A DNA stretch of 17,092 nucleotides from JBLFWJ01 sp047611425 (GCA_047611425.1 JBLFWJ010000062.1:1-17092); one strand, 5' to 3'. Positions 1 to 7,391 are shown, counted from the stretch's first letter. Program-made: numbers and translations. The notes: a model not told the origin generated them from the sequence alone.

Positions 1-726
1 GTCTATAACTGACTTTCCCAACGGATTATTTGCTGAAGGCATGTCTAAGGTGTTAAAATTGGTCTTGATTATTTGAAAGGATTTGTCAATAATCATTATG
101 CCGTCAACTAAGCTTTCAAAAATGGAGCGCCATTGAATTTCAGAGCGTTCTAGCTCTTCCTTTAAATCGCTTTCTTTTGTAATGTCGGTCACCGTAACGA
201 GCACTCGGCTTAAGTCCAGCTCGTGGCCCTCAACCACGTTCACTTGAACAATAATCTGCTTAGCTCGAGCTTCAGTGTCAATCGTTACTGCATTAGAACG
301 GAATGATGTCCCGCCTTCAGCTAAAACAACAAATTCATCCTTGAAAATTGATTGGTATTCAGGTTTGAAAATGACTGGCAAATCGTCAATTCGTTCCGGG
401 GTTGCTGGTATGCCAGTTATTTTTAAAGCAGTTTCATTAACGCTAATCACTTTTATTAGTGAGGCGCAATGTTTAACGTCATCCGGATTTTCAGTGAAGT
501 ACCAATTAAAGTCAGTGACACCTCTTTGAGACAATTCGTCTAGAAATCTTTTAACATCCGAGAAATCTTCTTCCCAAACGGCCACCGGTAAACTGTTTAA
601 AATGGAATAGGAGGATGGATGATCCATTAATCCATTCTTCGCCAATATCTTCTTTAGCCTTTCGTTTTCTGAACGTAGGTCCTCTAATTCAGAGGTGGAA
701 GATTTATTGGAATCGATGGGTTTCAT
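1..726 (-). CDS. PAS-domain sensory protein, 3' end outside window
   Basis: The minus strand is open from an ATG at 726 to the window edge, giving 242 residues with no stop. Residues about 11-30 (SELEDLRSENERLKKIL) look like a short coiled coil. Residues about 42-185 form a PAS-like domain that begins LPVAVWEEDF and ends at VTVTDIT, the usual PAS exit motif. A second PAS domain starts near residue 197 (EIQWRSIFESLVDGIMIID) and is cut by the edge. Tandem PAS domains ending in a DIT motif are typical of cytoplasmic sensor histidine kinases, so a kinase core probably follows outside the window; this is inference, because no HisKA or HATPase residues are visible. There is no signal peptide or membrane segment in the visible part. 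The start is divergent from the LEA-like lipoprotein, with a 43-base gap. A diguanylate cyclase or another PAS-linked output is possible. Confidence 0.8.
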   Translation of the reverse strand, partial: MKPIDSNKSSTSELEDLRSENERLKKILAKNGLMDHPSSYSILNSLPVAVWEEDFSDVKRFLDELSQRGVTDFNWYFTENPDDVKHCASLIKVISVNETALKITGIPATPERIDDLPVIFKPEYQSIFKDEFVVLAEGGTSFRSNAVTIDTEARAKQIIVQVNVVEGHELDLSRVLVTVTDITKESDLKEELERSEIQWRSIFESLVDGIMIIDKSFQIIKTNFNTLDMPSANNPLGKSVID

Positions 727-769
727 GTGCAACTATATTCCCACTTTTAACGCGATTCAGAACAATAAG

Positions 770-1261
770 ATGCGATCAATTCCCAACAATTTTTTCAACA
801 TAGTAACATCAGTATTTGTAGTTGGCTTTTTTCTCTCGTTTCAGAGTTGCAAACCACAATACACGGATGTAAAACTCCATAAGGTGGATTGCTGTGATAT
901 TGGCGATGCCGTAAACGGAAAACTTACAGTAGGATTCGGCCTAGATGTGGAGAACCCCAATAAATTCGACATCAACATTAAGGAGATGAATGTGAAGGTG
1001 AAGATCAACGGGATTGAGGTAGGAGAGGCGGATTCGGAGAAGAAATTCAAATTGCTTAAGAACTCTCGGAACATTTATAAGATGGAAGTGACCGCGGATA
1101 TTAATAAAATTCTGGCCGGATCGTTGGCCAATTTAGGAGCTTTGCTCAGTGGTGGGTTGAAAACGATGGATGCCGAAATAGAAGGCGAAATCAAAGCTTC
1201 GGCAATGGGTATTACCAGGACAATTCCGGTTGAGGGAACGTACCCAATTCAGTTGAAGTAA
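770..1261 (+). CDS. LEA14-like (LEA_2/WHy-type) putative lipoprotein
   Basis: This 163-residue protein has a hydrophobic N-terminal signal (FFNIVTSVFVVGFFLSFQSC) ending in a cysteine at residue 27. That fits a lipoprotein signal, although the lipobox FQSC is non-canonical. The mature part carries VENPNKFDINIKEMNVKVKI at about residues 60-79, the 'V.NPN.....' strand pattern of LEA14/WHy beta-sandwich domains. Bacteroidetes often encode such small LEA_2-type lipoproteins of unknown role; proposed roles concern envelope stress or desiccation. I chose ATG 770 over the in-frame ATG at 695 because the longer form would place 25 unrelated residues before the signal peptide and overlap the divergent PAS gene. 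Its stop abuts the stop of the convergent aldehyde dehydrogenase with no bases between. The family call is moderately sure; the function is unknown. Confidence 0.75.
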   Translation: MRSIPNNFFNIVTSVFVVGFFLSFQSCKPQYTDVKLHKVDCCDIGDAVNGKLTVGFGLDVENPNKFDINIKEMNVKVKINGIEVGEADSEKKFKLLKNSRNIYKMEVTADINKILAGSLANLGALLSGGLKTMDAEIEGEIKASAMGITRTIPVEGTYPIQLK

Positions 1262-2695
1262 TTAGATTTTCACACAAACATTCTTCGGCTCTGTGAAGAA
1301 TCGGATTGCATCCCAACCTCCTTCTCGTCCCACACCACTTTGCTTCATACCACCAAATGGAGTTCTAAGATCTCGTACCAACCAGCAATTAATCCAAACG
1401 ATTCCGCTTTTCAATTCGGCTCCTAAACGGTGCGCTCTTCGAAGGTCATTTGTCCAAACGGTGGCTGCTAAACCATAAGGCGTTGAATTGGCTAGTCGGA
1501 CGGCTTCTTCTTCGGTATCGAATGGCTGAATGGTCACAAATGGTCCAAACACCTCTTCTTGGTTTGATCTACAAGTTTCATCTAGTCCTTCGATGATCGT
1601 AGGCTCGATGAACCAGCCGGTCATTCCCGTTTCTGCTGGTTTTCCACCACAAAGGACGGTACCGCCTTCTTCCTTTGCAATGTCGATGTAACCAAGGATT
1701 TTCTCGTAATGTGCCTTGGACACAATGGCGCCAAGTCGCGAGTCATCCGCTTCCGGATCACCCACTTTCATTCGTTTCACCTTCTCTACAAAACGGGTTT
1801 TGAATTCCTCGTAAACCCCGCGCTGAACATAAATGCGACTACCACACAAGCAAATTTGTCCTTGATTTGCGAAGCTCGAATTGAGAGAAGTTCTTATGGC
1901 ATCGTCAAGGTCGCAATCATCAAAAATGATGTTGGGATTCTTACCGCCAAGCTCCAACGACATCTTTTTAAACATTGGTGCTGCAACTTTCGCGATTGCC
2001 GCTCCGGTTTCAGTTCCACCGGTAAATGAGATGATTGGAATGTCCTTGTGTTCAGTAATGGCCGCACCAACTTTATGCCCAAGTCCGTGTACAACATTCA
2101 ACACGCCTGCTGGCATTCCAGCCTCAATACAAAGTTCAGATAGAAGAAAGGCAGTCATAGGAGTTACCTCCGAAGGTTTGGCTACCACACAGTTTCCAGT
2201 TGCTAAAGCGGGAGCAATCTTCCAAGTAAAAAGGTAAAGCGGAAGGTTCCAAGGAGAGATGCAACCTGCAACACCGATTGGGTGTCGAAGCGTGTAATTC
2301 AAGTATTGTCCATCCTGATCATGCAGCTGAGAACTGTCATGTAGAATGGCCGTGGCAAAGAATGCGAAATTGTCCGAAGCCCTTGGAATATCAACCTTCC
2401 TGGCCAACGATACTGGCTTTCCATTGTCTTTCGATTCCGCCTGTGCCAACCTATCCAAATTGTCTGTTATCAGCTGAGAAACCTTCATCATAATCTGAGA
2501 GCGCTGGGCTCTGGTTTTTGATGACCATTCGGGATATGCGGCACTAGCAGCATCAACAGCTAGTTGCACATCGGTCGAATCTGAATCTGGAATTTGCGAA
2601 TAAACTTCGCCTGTTGCTGGTTGAAAATTGTCGAGATACGCTCCAGCGTTAGGCTCTACCAATTTCCCTCCTATGTAATTCAAAATCTTTTGCAT
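1262..2695 (-). CDS. 2-aminomuconate 6-semialdehyde dehydrogenase (ALDH8A1/HMSDH type)
   Basis: This is a full-length 477-residue NAD-dependent aldehyde dehydrogenase. The catalytic landmarks are present: PWN with Asn150, LELGGKNP with general-base Glu248, GQICLCG with nucleophile Cys282, SFTGGTETG at 223-231 for the nucleotide site, and EEVFGPF near 380. The C-terminal stretch NCWLVRDLRTPFGG (436-449) closely resembles human ALDH8A1 and bacterial aminomuconate/hydroxymuconate semialdehyde dehydrogenases. Arg105 and an arginine in WLVRDLR are in the regions that bind the substrate carboxylate in that family. The expected reaction is oxidation of 2-aminomuconate semialdehyde to 2-aminomuconate in kynurenine catabolism. 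The 3-HAO gene at 6195-6725, which makes the upstream intermediate, supports this. 2-hydroxymuconate semialdehyde is an alternative substrate, and sequence alone cannot decide. The promoter side faces the REP-like spacer, and I see no clear -7 box. The gene is transcribed alone and ends flush against the LEA-like gene. Confidence 0.9.
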   Translation of the reverse strand: MQKILNYIGGKLVEPNAGAYLDNFQPATGEVYSQIPDSDSTDVQLAVDAASAAYPEWSSKTRAQRSQIMMKVSQLITDNLDRLAQAESKDNGKPVSLARKVDIPRASDNFAFFATAILHDSSQLHDQDGQYLNYTLRHPIGVAGCISPWNLPLYLFTWKIAPALATGNCVVAKPSEVTPMTAFLLSELCIEAGMPAGVLNVVHGLGHKVGAAITEHKDIPIISFTGGTETGAAIAKVAAPMFKKMSLELGGKNPNIIFDDCDLDDAIRTSLNSSFANQGQICLCGSRIYVQRGVYEEFKTRFVEKVKRMKVGDPEADDSRLGAIVSKAHYEKILGYIDIAKEEGGTVLCGGKPAETGMTGWFIEPTIIEGLDETCRSNQEEVFGPFVTIQPFDTEEEAVRLANSTPYGLAATVWTNDLRRAHRLGAELKSGIVWINCWLVRDLRTPFGGMKQSGVGREGGWDAIRFFTEPKNVCVKI

Positions 2696-2742
2696 GATTT
2701 ATTGTTCTCGCGTGGTTATTCCAAACCGTCATTTAGTTTGAT

Positions 2743-2838
2743 GAGACTCTTCGCTACACTACGTTTCACTCTGAGTGACGAGGACAAACTTAACTTTTCC
2801 CGTCATGCAGAGCGGAGAGCAACGAAGCGAAGCATCTG
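2743..2838. repeat. Pair of REP-like palindromes in inverted orientation
   Basis: The spacer between the dehydrogenase and the histidine kinase holds two related elements facing each other. The right copy (2802-2837, plus strand) reads GTCA, then ATGC (2805-2808), a roughly 23-base interior, GCAT (2832-2835), then TCT. The left copy (2743-2780) is the same on the minus strand: GTCA, then ACTC, a related interior, GAGT, then TCTC. Both interiors share CAGAG near the start and AGCGAAG near the end. The four-base stems differ between copies but remain self-complementary within each copy (ATGC/GCAT against ACTC/GAGT), so the hairpin is conserved rather than the bases. This is the layout of REP/BIME elements. 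Dispersed GTCA-hairpin-TCTC repeats are familiar from many Bacteroidetes genomes; that statement is from general knowledge. Copy number elsewhere cannot be seen here. Confidence 0.65.
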
Positions 2839-2920
2839 TTGGTTGTATCGCGAGCCTGCGTCATTGACCGATTGACCAGTTAAAATCTGTTAACCGCACA
2901 ATAGCCGCAGGATGTGGGAG

Positions 2921-2928
2921 TACTTTTA
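2921..2928 (+). promoter_or_regulatory. Putative -7 box of the two-component operon
   Basis: TACTTTTA matches the Bacteroidetes -7 consensus TAnnTTTG except at the last base. It lies only 2 bases before the GTG at 2931 and 5 bases before the ATG at 2934. No clear TTG -33 element at the usual spacing was found, so the call is weak. Confidence 0.3.
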
Positions 2929-2933
2929 CCGTG

Positions 2934-4589
2934 ATGGCCAATCTGAGCATAAAAACCATAATCGTCATGATGTCCGTGGCGTTGGTGGGTCTTGTCGGAA
3001 TCCAAGGATATTGGATTCAGAATGCCATCGTATTGCGTGAGCAACGGTTCAATAGTGCGGTAAGCGAAGCCATGAATCAAGTGGTTTATCGCTACGAGAA
3101 ATACAAGGCGGCAAAGAAGATTGCTTTACAGATGGACATTCGCGACAAGCGTAGCACACTGATTTCGCAAATGGATTCGATCAATCAGGCCATTATGTTG
3201 AATCGAGATAGCATTTTGTCGTTGAACGAAGAGCAACCGGTTTTTTATGCGCCTCAACCTCACAATCCTCAAATTGAGATCAACGTTTACGAGGAGTTCT
3301 TGGAGGATTCTGCTGGGTTTTTGGTAAAGCGAAGCCAGCAACAAACGTTCAGTTCACCCACGTTTTCGTTCCCACCTATGCGTGAGCCAACAATGTTGGA
3401 TGCTGAGAGTCACAGAAAACAGCGACTTCGTGATTCGTTGGAAATGGTGAGTCGCCATAATTTAGAGTGGCTTGAAAAGCGCACGGAGCTTGTAAATGAA
3501 CTCTTTGAAGAGCTGGTTTCAGTTGACCTTTTTGACAATAATGATGGTTTAGATACCATCGCATTGGATTCGATTATTGGACAAGAGCTGGCGGATAAAG
3601 GAATAGACACAGAATTCGCGTTCGGTGTGTTCGACCCTTTTATGCAGGCTGTGTATTTACGTGGCGAAGACAATCACATTGATGGCGTGGTGACATCCGA
3701 GCATCGGGTAAACCTGTTCCCAGGAAACGTGTTTGCACCACCAAAATTTCTGTCTGTTTACTTCCCACACGAGCAAGGATTCCTGCTTCAAACCATGTGG
3801 ATACTTCTTACGATAAGCGGAATTTTCATCCTCCTAATCATCTTCACGTTTGGGTATTCGGTTAATACGATCATCCGCCAGAAAAAACTTTCGGAGATTA
3901 AGAATGACTTCATTAATAATATGACGCACGAGTTGAAGACTCCGATCAGCACGATCTCATTGGCCTGTCAAGCGTTGACCGACCCCGATATGATCAAACG
4001 GCAAGGATTGGTAGACAATTACGTGAAAGTTATCTCCGATGAGAACAAACGCCTAGGAATGGTGGTGGAAAGCGTGCTGAGAACTGCCGTGATTGATAAA
4101 GGCGAGCTTAAGTTGAAGATGCAGGAAGTGAATGTTCATCAGGCTATTGACAATGTAGTGAACAACATGAACCTAAAGGTGAACAGCCAAGGTGGACAGA
4201 TCTTAGAACGGTTGCATTCTTCCAATCCGAATGTGATGGCGGATAAGATTCACCTCACAAACGTGATTTTCAACTTGGTGGACAATGCGTTGAAATACAC
4301 GAAAGAAGTACCAATCATCAAAATCGGAACAGAAGGAACAGCCGAAGGCGTGATTATTTCTGTTGAAGACAATGGAATTGGGATTACTAAAGAGCATCAG
4401 AAAAAAGTATTTGAGAAGCTTTACAGAGTGCCGACCGGAAACGTACATGACGTGAAAGGGTTCGGCCTTGGACTCAGCTATGTAAAGGCCATCATGGACA
4501 AACATGGTGGTTGGGCCAAGGTGAAAAGTGAACTCAACAAAGGCAGTCGATTCGAAATATTCATACCCTATAAACCAGTAAAATCATGA
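2934..4589 (+). CDS. rprX: Membrane sensor histidine kinase, RprX-like
   Basis: This 551-residue sensor kinase has a first membrane helix at about residues 6-28 and a long extracytoplasmic domain at about 30-285 with a charged, probably helical stretch near 160-198. A second membrane helix lies at about 287-312. HisKA follows, with NNMTHELKTPIS carrying the phospho-acceptor His332. HATPase_c follows with the N box (FNLVDNALKY, Asn451), the G1 box (VEDNGIGI, from 477) and the G2 box (GFGLGLSYVKA, from 509). There is no HAMP domain between membrane and HisKA. Its stop overlaps the response-regulator start in an ATGA, so the two are translationally coupled. The partner's strong likeness to RprY suggests RprX; the symbol is provisional because the sensor domain is divergent. 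A GTG three bases upstream (2931) is an equally possible start. The sensed signal is not evident. Confidence 0.9.
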   Translation: MANLSIKTIIVMMSVALVGLVGIQGYWIQNAIVLREQRFNSAVSEAMNQVVYRYEKYKAAKKIALQMDIRDKRSTLISQMDSINQAIMLNRDSILSLNEEQPVFYAPQPHNPQIEINVYEEFLEDSAGFLVKRSQQQTFSSPTFSFPPMREPTMLDAESHRKQRLRDSLEMVSRHNLEWLEKRTELVNELFEELVSVDLFDNNDGLDTIALDSIIGQELADKGIDTEFAFGVFDPFMQAVYLRGEDNHIDGVVTSEHRVNLFPGNVFAPPKFLSVYFPHEQGFLLQTMWILLTISGIFILLIIFTFGYSVNTIIRQKKLSEIKNDFINNMTHELKTPISTISLACQALTDPDMIKRQGLVDNYVKVISDENKRLGMVVESVLRTAVIDKGELKLKMQEVNVHQAIDNVVNNMNLKVNSQGGQILERLHSSNPNVMADKIHLTNVIFNLVDNALKYTKEVPIIKIGTEGTAEGVIISVEDNGIGITKEHQKKVFEKLYRVPTGNVHDVKGFGLGLSYVKAIMDKHGGWAKVKSELNKGSRFEIFIPYKPVKS

Positions 4590-5284
4590 GTGATACAACT
4601 AAAGTTTTATTATGCGAGGATGACCCGAATTTGGGCATGCTGCTACGAGAGTATTTACAGGCCAAAGGGTTTGACACAACGCTTTGCGTAAACGGCAAGC
4701 TGGGACATGCCGAGTTTATAAAAGGAGGGTACGAACTGTGCATTCTGGACGTGATGATGCCGATTAAAGATGGTTTTACGCTGGCTGCAGATATTAGGCA
4801 AACGGACAAGCAAGTGCCCATCGTCTTCCTTACTGCCAAGAGCATGAAGGATGATAAAATGAAAGGGTTTGAGTCTGGTGCAGATGACTACATCACCAAG
4901 CCTTTTAGCATGGATGAATTGCTAATGAGGATGACGGCCATCTTGCGTAGAACCAAGCCAGAATCAGCAACTCCTAAAATCAGAGAGGCTGTAAAACTTG
5001 GCGGGTTCACCTTCGATTATGATCGCCAGATTCTAGATTTGAACGGAGATAGCCAGCGCTTGACAACCAAGGAGAATGAGCTGTTGAACATGCTATGCGC
5101 CAATCGATTTGATGTGATGGATCGCAACTTCGCCCTCAACAAAATTTGGGGCGATGATAATTACTTCAACTCAAGAAGTATGGATGTTTACATCGCGAAA
5201 CTCAGAAAATACCTTTCTAAGGATCCTGAGGTAGAACTAGTAAACGTACACGGAAAAGGGTTTAAGCTCTTGGCAGAAGAGTAG
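4586..5284 (+). CDS. rprY: OmpR-family response regulator, RprY-like
   Basis: This 232-residue protein has an N-terminal receiver domain (about 5-120). It carries the acidic pocket Glu11/Asp12/Asp13 (LLCEDDPNLG), phospho-acceptor Asp55 (LDVMMP), Thr83 (FLTAKS) and Lys105 (ITKPF). A C-terminal winged-helix DNA-binding domain (about 135-230) follows, with LTTKENELLNMLC and the recognition-helix region NSRSMDVYIAKLRKYL, ending in VHGKGFKLL. The wording of both domains (LCEDDPNLGMLLREYLQAKG, ADDYITKPFSM, RNFAL..IW.DDNYFN.RSMDVYI.KLRK) is that of RprY from Bacteroides and Porphyromonas, so I use that symbol. It should be phosphorylated by the kinase encoded immediately upstream, with which it overlaps by 4 bases. 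Its targets cannot be read from this window. It ends 2 bases short of the convergent SDR gene, with no strong terminator between. Confidence 0.93.
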   Translation: MSDTTKVLLCEDDPNLGMLLREYLQAKGFDTTLCVNGKLGHAEFIKGGYELCILDVMMPIKDGFTLAADIRQTDKQVPIVFLTAKSMKDDKMKGFESGADDYITKPFSMDELLMRMTAILRRTKPESATPKIREAVKLGGFTFDYDRQILDLNGDSQRLTTKENELLNMLCANRFDVMDRNFALNKIWGDDNYFNSRSMDVYIAKLRKYLSKDPEVELVNVHGKGFKLLAEE

Positions 5285-5286
5285 TC

Positions 5287-6090
5287 TTAAAGACTCCCGG
5301 TTCTTCCTCCGTCAACCGGAACATTTATCCCGTTGATGTATCCCGCTAAAGGACTAATTAAGAACGTAGCTGCAGCTGCTACTTCCCAAGGTTGGGCAAA
5401 GCGCCCGGCCGGAATTGCCGACAACATTCCTTTTGCAGCAGCATCTTCTGAAACACCCGTTTTCGAAGCTTTATTCGAGATGATGCTGGATAAGCGTTCA
5501 GTCTCCGTAGCTCCGGGCAACACATTATTTACGGTGATCCCGAATGGGCCTAATTCATTGGCCAAAGTCTTGCTCCAATTGGCAACTGCACCTCGAATCG
5601 TGTTCGAAACACCCAATCCATTCAAAGGAATTTTAACGGAAGTTGAGATGATGTTCACAATACGGCCATAACCAGCCTTCTTCATTCCAGGAACAAGAGC
5701 TTGTGCCAATACATGGTTGCACATTAAGTGTGCTTGAAACGCAGCAACGTACTCTGTTAGATCAGCGTCAATTGCTTTTCCTCCCGGAGGGCCACCCGTA
5801 TTATTCAGTAGAATATTGTAAGGCTGATTGTCCTTTAGATGGTTTTCTAATGTTGATTTCAGACTGTTTGGATCTGAAAAATCCGCTTGTAGAAACCCGT
5901 GATTCTGGCCTTGATCTGTATTCAATTCTGAAACCGCTTTCTGAAGCTTCTCCGCGTTCCTGGCCACCAAGGTTACGGTTGCACCACACGCTGCCAATTG
6001 GTTGGCCACGGCATTTCCAATTCCTGCGGAACTGCCACATACCATGGCTCTTTTGCCGCTTAGATCGATCGTTTTATTGAATCCTTCCAT
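5287..6090 (-). CDS. SDR-family protein with atypical active site, next to 3-HAO
   Basis: This is a 267-residue short-chain dehydrogenase/reductase fold protein. The cofactor motif VCGSSAGIG (17-25) replaces the usual TGxxxGIG threonine with cysteine. LNNTGG (95-100) is the NNAG-type motif, IISTS (147-151) supplies the catalytic-serine position, and LPGATETE and VPVDGGRTGSL close the fold. The YxxxK motif is missing: the aligned residues read SNTIR (162-166), so Tyr becomes Ser and Lys becomes Arg. A subset of FabG-like SDRs with an LSN..R signature is known to me; their activities are poorly defined. The start is ATG 6090, because the longer in-frame reading begins at TTG 6099, which overlaps the -7 box. 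It is divergent from the 3-HAO operon, which suggests a role in aromatic or tryptophan catabolism, but this is inference. It may be a non-catalytic or altered-chemistry SDR. Confidence 0.85.
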   Translation of the reverse strand: MEGFNKTIDLSGKRAMVCGSSAGIGNAVANQLAACGATVTLVARNAEKLQKAVSELNTDQGQNHGFLQADFSDPNSLKSTLENHLKDNQPYNILLNNTGGPPGGKAIDADLTEYVAAFQAHLMCNHVLAQALVPGMKKAGYGRIVNIISTSVKIPLNGLGVSNTIRGAVANWSKTLANELGPFGITVNNVLPGATETERLSSIISNKASKTGVSEDAAAKGMLSAIPAGRFAQPWEVAAAATFLISPLAGYINGINVPVDGGRTGSL

Positions 6091-6096
6091 GGTGGC

Positions 6097-6104
6097 CAAA
6101 GCTA
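6097..6104 (-). promoter_or_regulatory. -7 box of the SDR gene
   Basis: On the minus strand TAGCTTTG is an exact match to the Bacteroidetes -7 consensus TAnnTTTG. Only six bases (GCCACC) separate it from ATG 6090, so the transcript would be leaderless or nearly so. No TTG -33 was found at 17-23 bases. Confidence 0.5.
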
Positions 6105-6136
6105 AGTGAAATCAATGTTTTTAGAACGCATTCAAT

Positions 6137-6144
6137 TACTTTAG
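6137..6144 (+). promoter_or_regulatory. Putative -7 box of the 3-HAO operon
   Basis: TACTTTAG differs from TAnnTTTG at one fixed position. It lies 5 bases before a GTG (6150) and 50 bases before the preferred ATG (6195), within the 104-base divergent gap shared with the SDR gene. The match is partial, so confidence is low. Confidence 0.35.
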
Positions 6145-6194
6145 CCGTAGTGAAGAATCGAATTGGATTCTACAAAAACCTAAATGTCCTAAGC

Positions 6195-6725
6195 ATGCCT
6201 ATTCAAAGACCATTCAACCTTCAAAAGTGGATTGATGAGAACCGTGATCTCCTGAAACCACCTGTAAGCAACAAGAACCTATACGTGCAGGCTGGAGATT
6301 TTATCGTGATGATCGTTGGTGGGCCGAATGCCCGAAAAGACTATCATTTCAATGAAGGGGAAGAATTGTTTTATCAGCTTGAAGGTGAGATTAACGTTCG
6401 TATTCAGGAAGATGGAAAGGCAGTTGATGTGGCTATTAAAGAAGGCGAAATGTTCTTACTTCCTGCAAATGTTCCCCACTCTCCAATGAGGGGCGAAAAC
6501 ACAATCGGACTGGTGATAGAATTGGTTAGGGATGGCCGCCCCATGCAAGATGGCTTGATGTGGTTCTGTGATGAATGCAATCACAAATTGCACGAATTCC
6601 GATTCCCTTTAAGAAACATTGAAACCGATTTTCAACCTCGATTCCGCGAATTTTACGCATCCGAGGAATTGCGCACGTGCGATAATTGTACGCACGTGTT
6701 GGAGATGGACCCCAGGTTTGTTTAG
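6195..6725 (+). CDS. nbaC: 3-hydroxyanthranilate 3,4-dioxygenase
   Basis: This 176-residue cupin opens the ring of 3-hydroxyanthranilate with O2 to give 2-amino-3-carboxymuconate semialdehyde in the kynurenine pathway. The catalytic iron ligands His51, Glu57 (HFNEGEE) and His95 (VPHSP) fall at the numbers known for the Cupriavidus metallidurans enzyme, and Arg47 and Arg99 match its substrate-binding arginines. Two CxxC pairs (Cys125/Cys128 and Cys162/Cys165) form the second, rubredoxin-like iron site found in bacterial forms. The N-terminus MPIQRPFNLQKWIDEN is typical of the family, so ATG 6195 is chosen; an in-frame GTG at 6150 would add 15 residues with no family likeness. It is first in an operon with the pterin dehydratase 10 bases downstream and the ABA4-like gene. 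All key residues are intact. The symbol follows bacterial usage (eukaryotic HAAO). Confidence 0.95.
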   Translation: MPIQRPFNLQKWIDENRDLLKPPVSNKNLYVQAGDFIVMIVGGPNARKDYHFNEGEELFYQLEGEINVRIQEDGKAVDVAIKEGEMFLLPANVPHSPMRGENTIGLVIELVRDGRPMQDGLMWFCDECNHKLHEFRFPLRNIETDFQPRFREFYASEELRTCDNCTHVLEMDPRFV

Positions 6726-6735
6726 AGAGGAGGAT

Positions 6736-6972
6736 ATGTGGGAAGAAAAGGACAATAAATTGGTGGCCAAATTCGACTTTAAGGATTTTGTGGAGGCGTT
6801 TTCCTTTATGACCAAAGTAGCTTTGGTGGCAGAAAAGATGAACCACCATCCGGAATGGACCAATGTTTACAATTCGGTGGAGATCAAGTTGTCCACCCAC
6901 GATGCTGGAAATATTGTCACAGAATCTGACCATCAATTGGCGACTCAAATTGAAAGGCTATACCGAGCATGA
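6736..6972 (+). CDS. phhB: Pterin-4a-carbinolamine dehydratase (PCD/DCoH)
   Basis: This 78-residue protein has the complete PCD signature: EKMNHHPEW (33-41) with His37-His38-Pro39, then STHDAGNIV (53-61) with His55 and Asp56. The enzyme dehydrates 4a-hydroxytetrahydrobiopterin so the cofactor of aromatic amino acid hydroxylases can be recycled. It is shorter than the roughly 100-residue proteobacterial and animal forms because the N-terminal helix is reduced, as in other Bacteroidetes copies. The start at ATG 6736 is supported by a GAGGAGG Shine-Dalgarno sequence just upstream, unusual in this window; longer in-frame readings run back into the dioxygenase. Sitting between 3-HAO and the ABA4-like gene suggests aromatic amino acid metabolism, but the hydroxylase itself is not in the window. 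The last four bases overlap the next gene (ATGA). Confidence 0.92.
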   Translation: MWEEKDNKLVAKFDFKDFVEAFSFMTKVALVAEKMNHHPEWTNVYNSVEIKLSTHDAGNIVTESDHQLATQIERLYRA

Positions 6973-7391
6973 CATTTGCCATCCTTTATAAGGTTGCCAA
7001 CGCTTCGGTAATTCCTGCTTGGTTGCTTTTGGTTCTTCTGCCAAAGCATCGCATTACAAAGTTCGTTGCGCATTCTTATTTGTACCCAGTATTGTTGGGT
7101 TTGCTGTATGTGTGGTTGTTGGTCACGTCTTTTGGTGGCGAAGGCGGAATGGACACACTAGCCAACCTCAAACTGTCTTTTGGACGGGATGAGATACTCA
7201 TTCTCGGTTGGGTTCACTACCTGGTTTTCGACTTGTTTATCGGAGCATGGATCGTTCGAGATGCTCGGCAAAACAGCATCAATCATTTGATGACCGTGCC
7301 ATGCCTTTTGCTAACTCTTTTTGTGGGACCGGTCGGCTTACTCAGCTATTTAGGATTACGATTTTGGCAGACTAAGAAGTGGCAATACTAA
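6969..7391 (+). CDS. ABA4-like (DUF4281) integral membrane protein
   Basis: This 140-residue, very hydrophobic protein has about four membrane helices, near residues 5-25, 37-56, 76-97 and 107-130. The pattern, including LGWVHYLVFDLFIGAWIVRDA in the third helix and FVGPVGLLSYLGLR in the fourth, is that of the DUF4281/ABA DEFICIENT 4-like family. The plant member is needed for neoxanthin synthesis; the role of bacterial members is not established, with carotenoid or membrane-related functions guessed at. The ATG overlaps the stop of the pterin dehydratase gene, so the two are probably co-transcribed and translationally coupled. It ends flush with the convergent T9SS-cargo gene. The family call is good; the function is unknown. 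Confidence 0.8.
   Translation: MTFAILYKVANASVIPAWLLLVLLPKHRITKFVAHSYLYPVLLGLLYVWLLVTSFGGEGGMDTLANLKLSFGRDEILILGWVHYLVFDLFIGAWIVRDARQNSINHLMTVPCLLLTLFVGPVGLLSYLGLRFWQTKKWQY

Noticed and set aside
695..769. Longer N-terminus for the LEA-like lipoprotein from the ATG at 695
   Set aside because: It would overlap the divergent PAS gene and put 25 unrelated residues before a good signal peptide.
1709..2237. Plus-strand frames of about 106 and 118 codons opposite the aldehyde dehydrogenase
   Set aside because: They are antisense to conserved catalytic motifs of the dehydrogenase and have no domain likeness.
5703..6080. Plus-strand frame of 125 codons opposite the SDR gene
   Set aside because: It is a shadow of a clearly coding minus-strand gene, with no recognisable protein features.
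6619..6735. Longer N-terminus for the pterin dehydratase
   Set aside because: It runs inside the dioxygenase gene in another frame, whereas ATG 6736 has a good Shine-Dalgarno sequence and gives the usual Bacteroidetes length.
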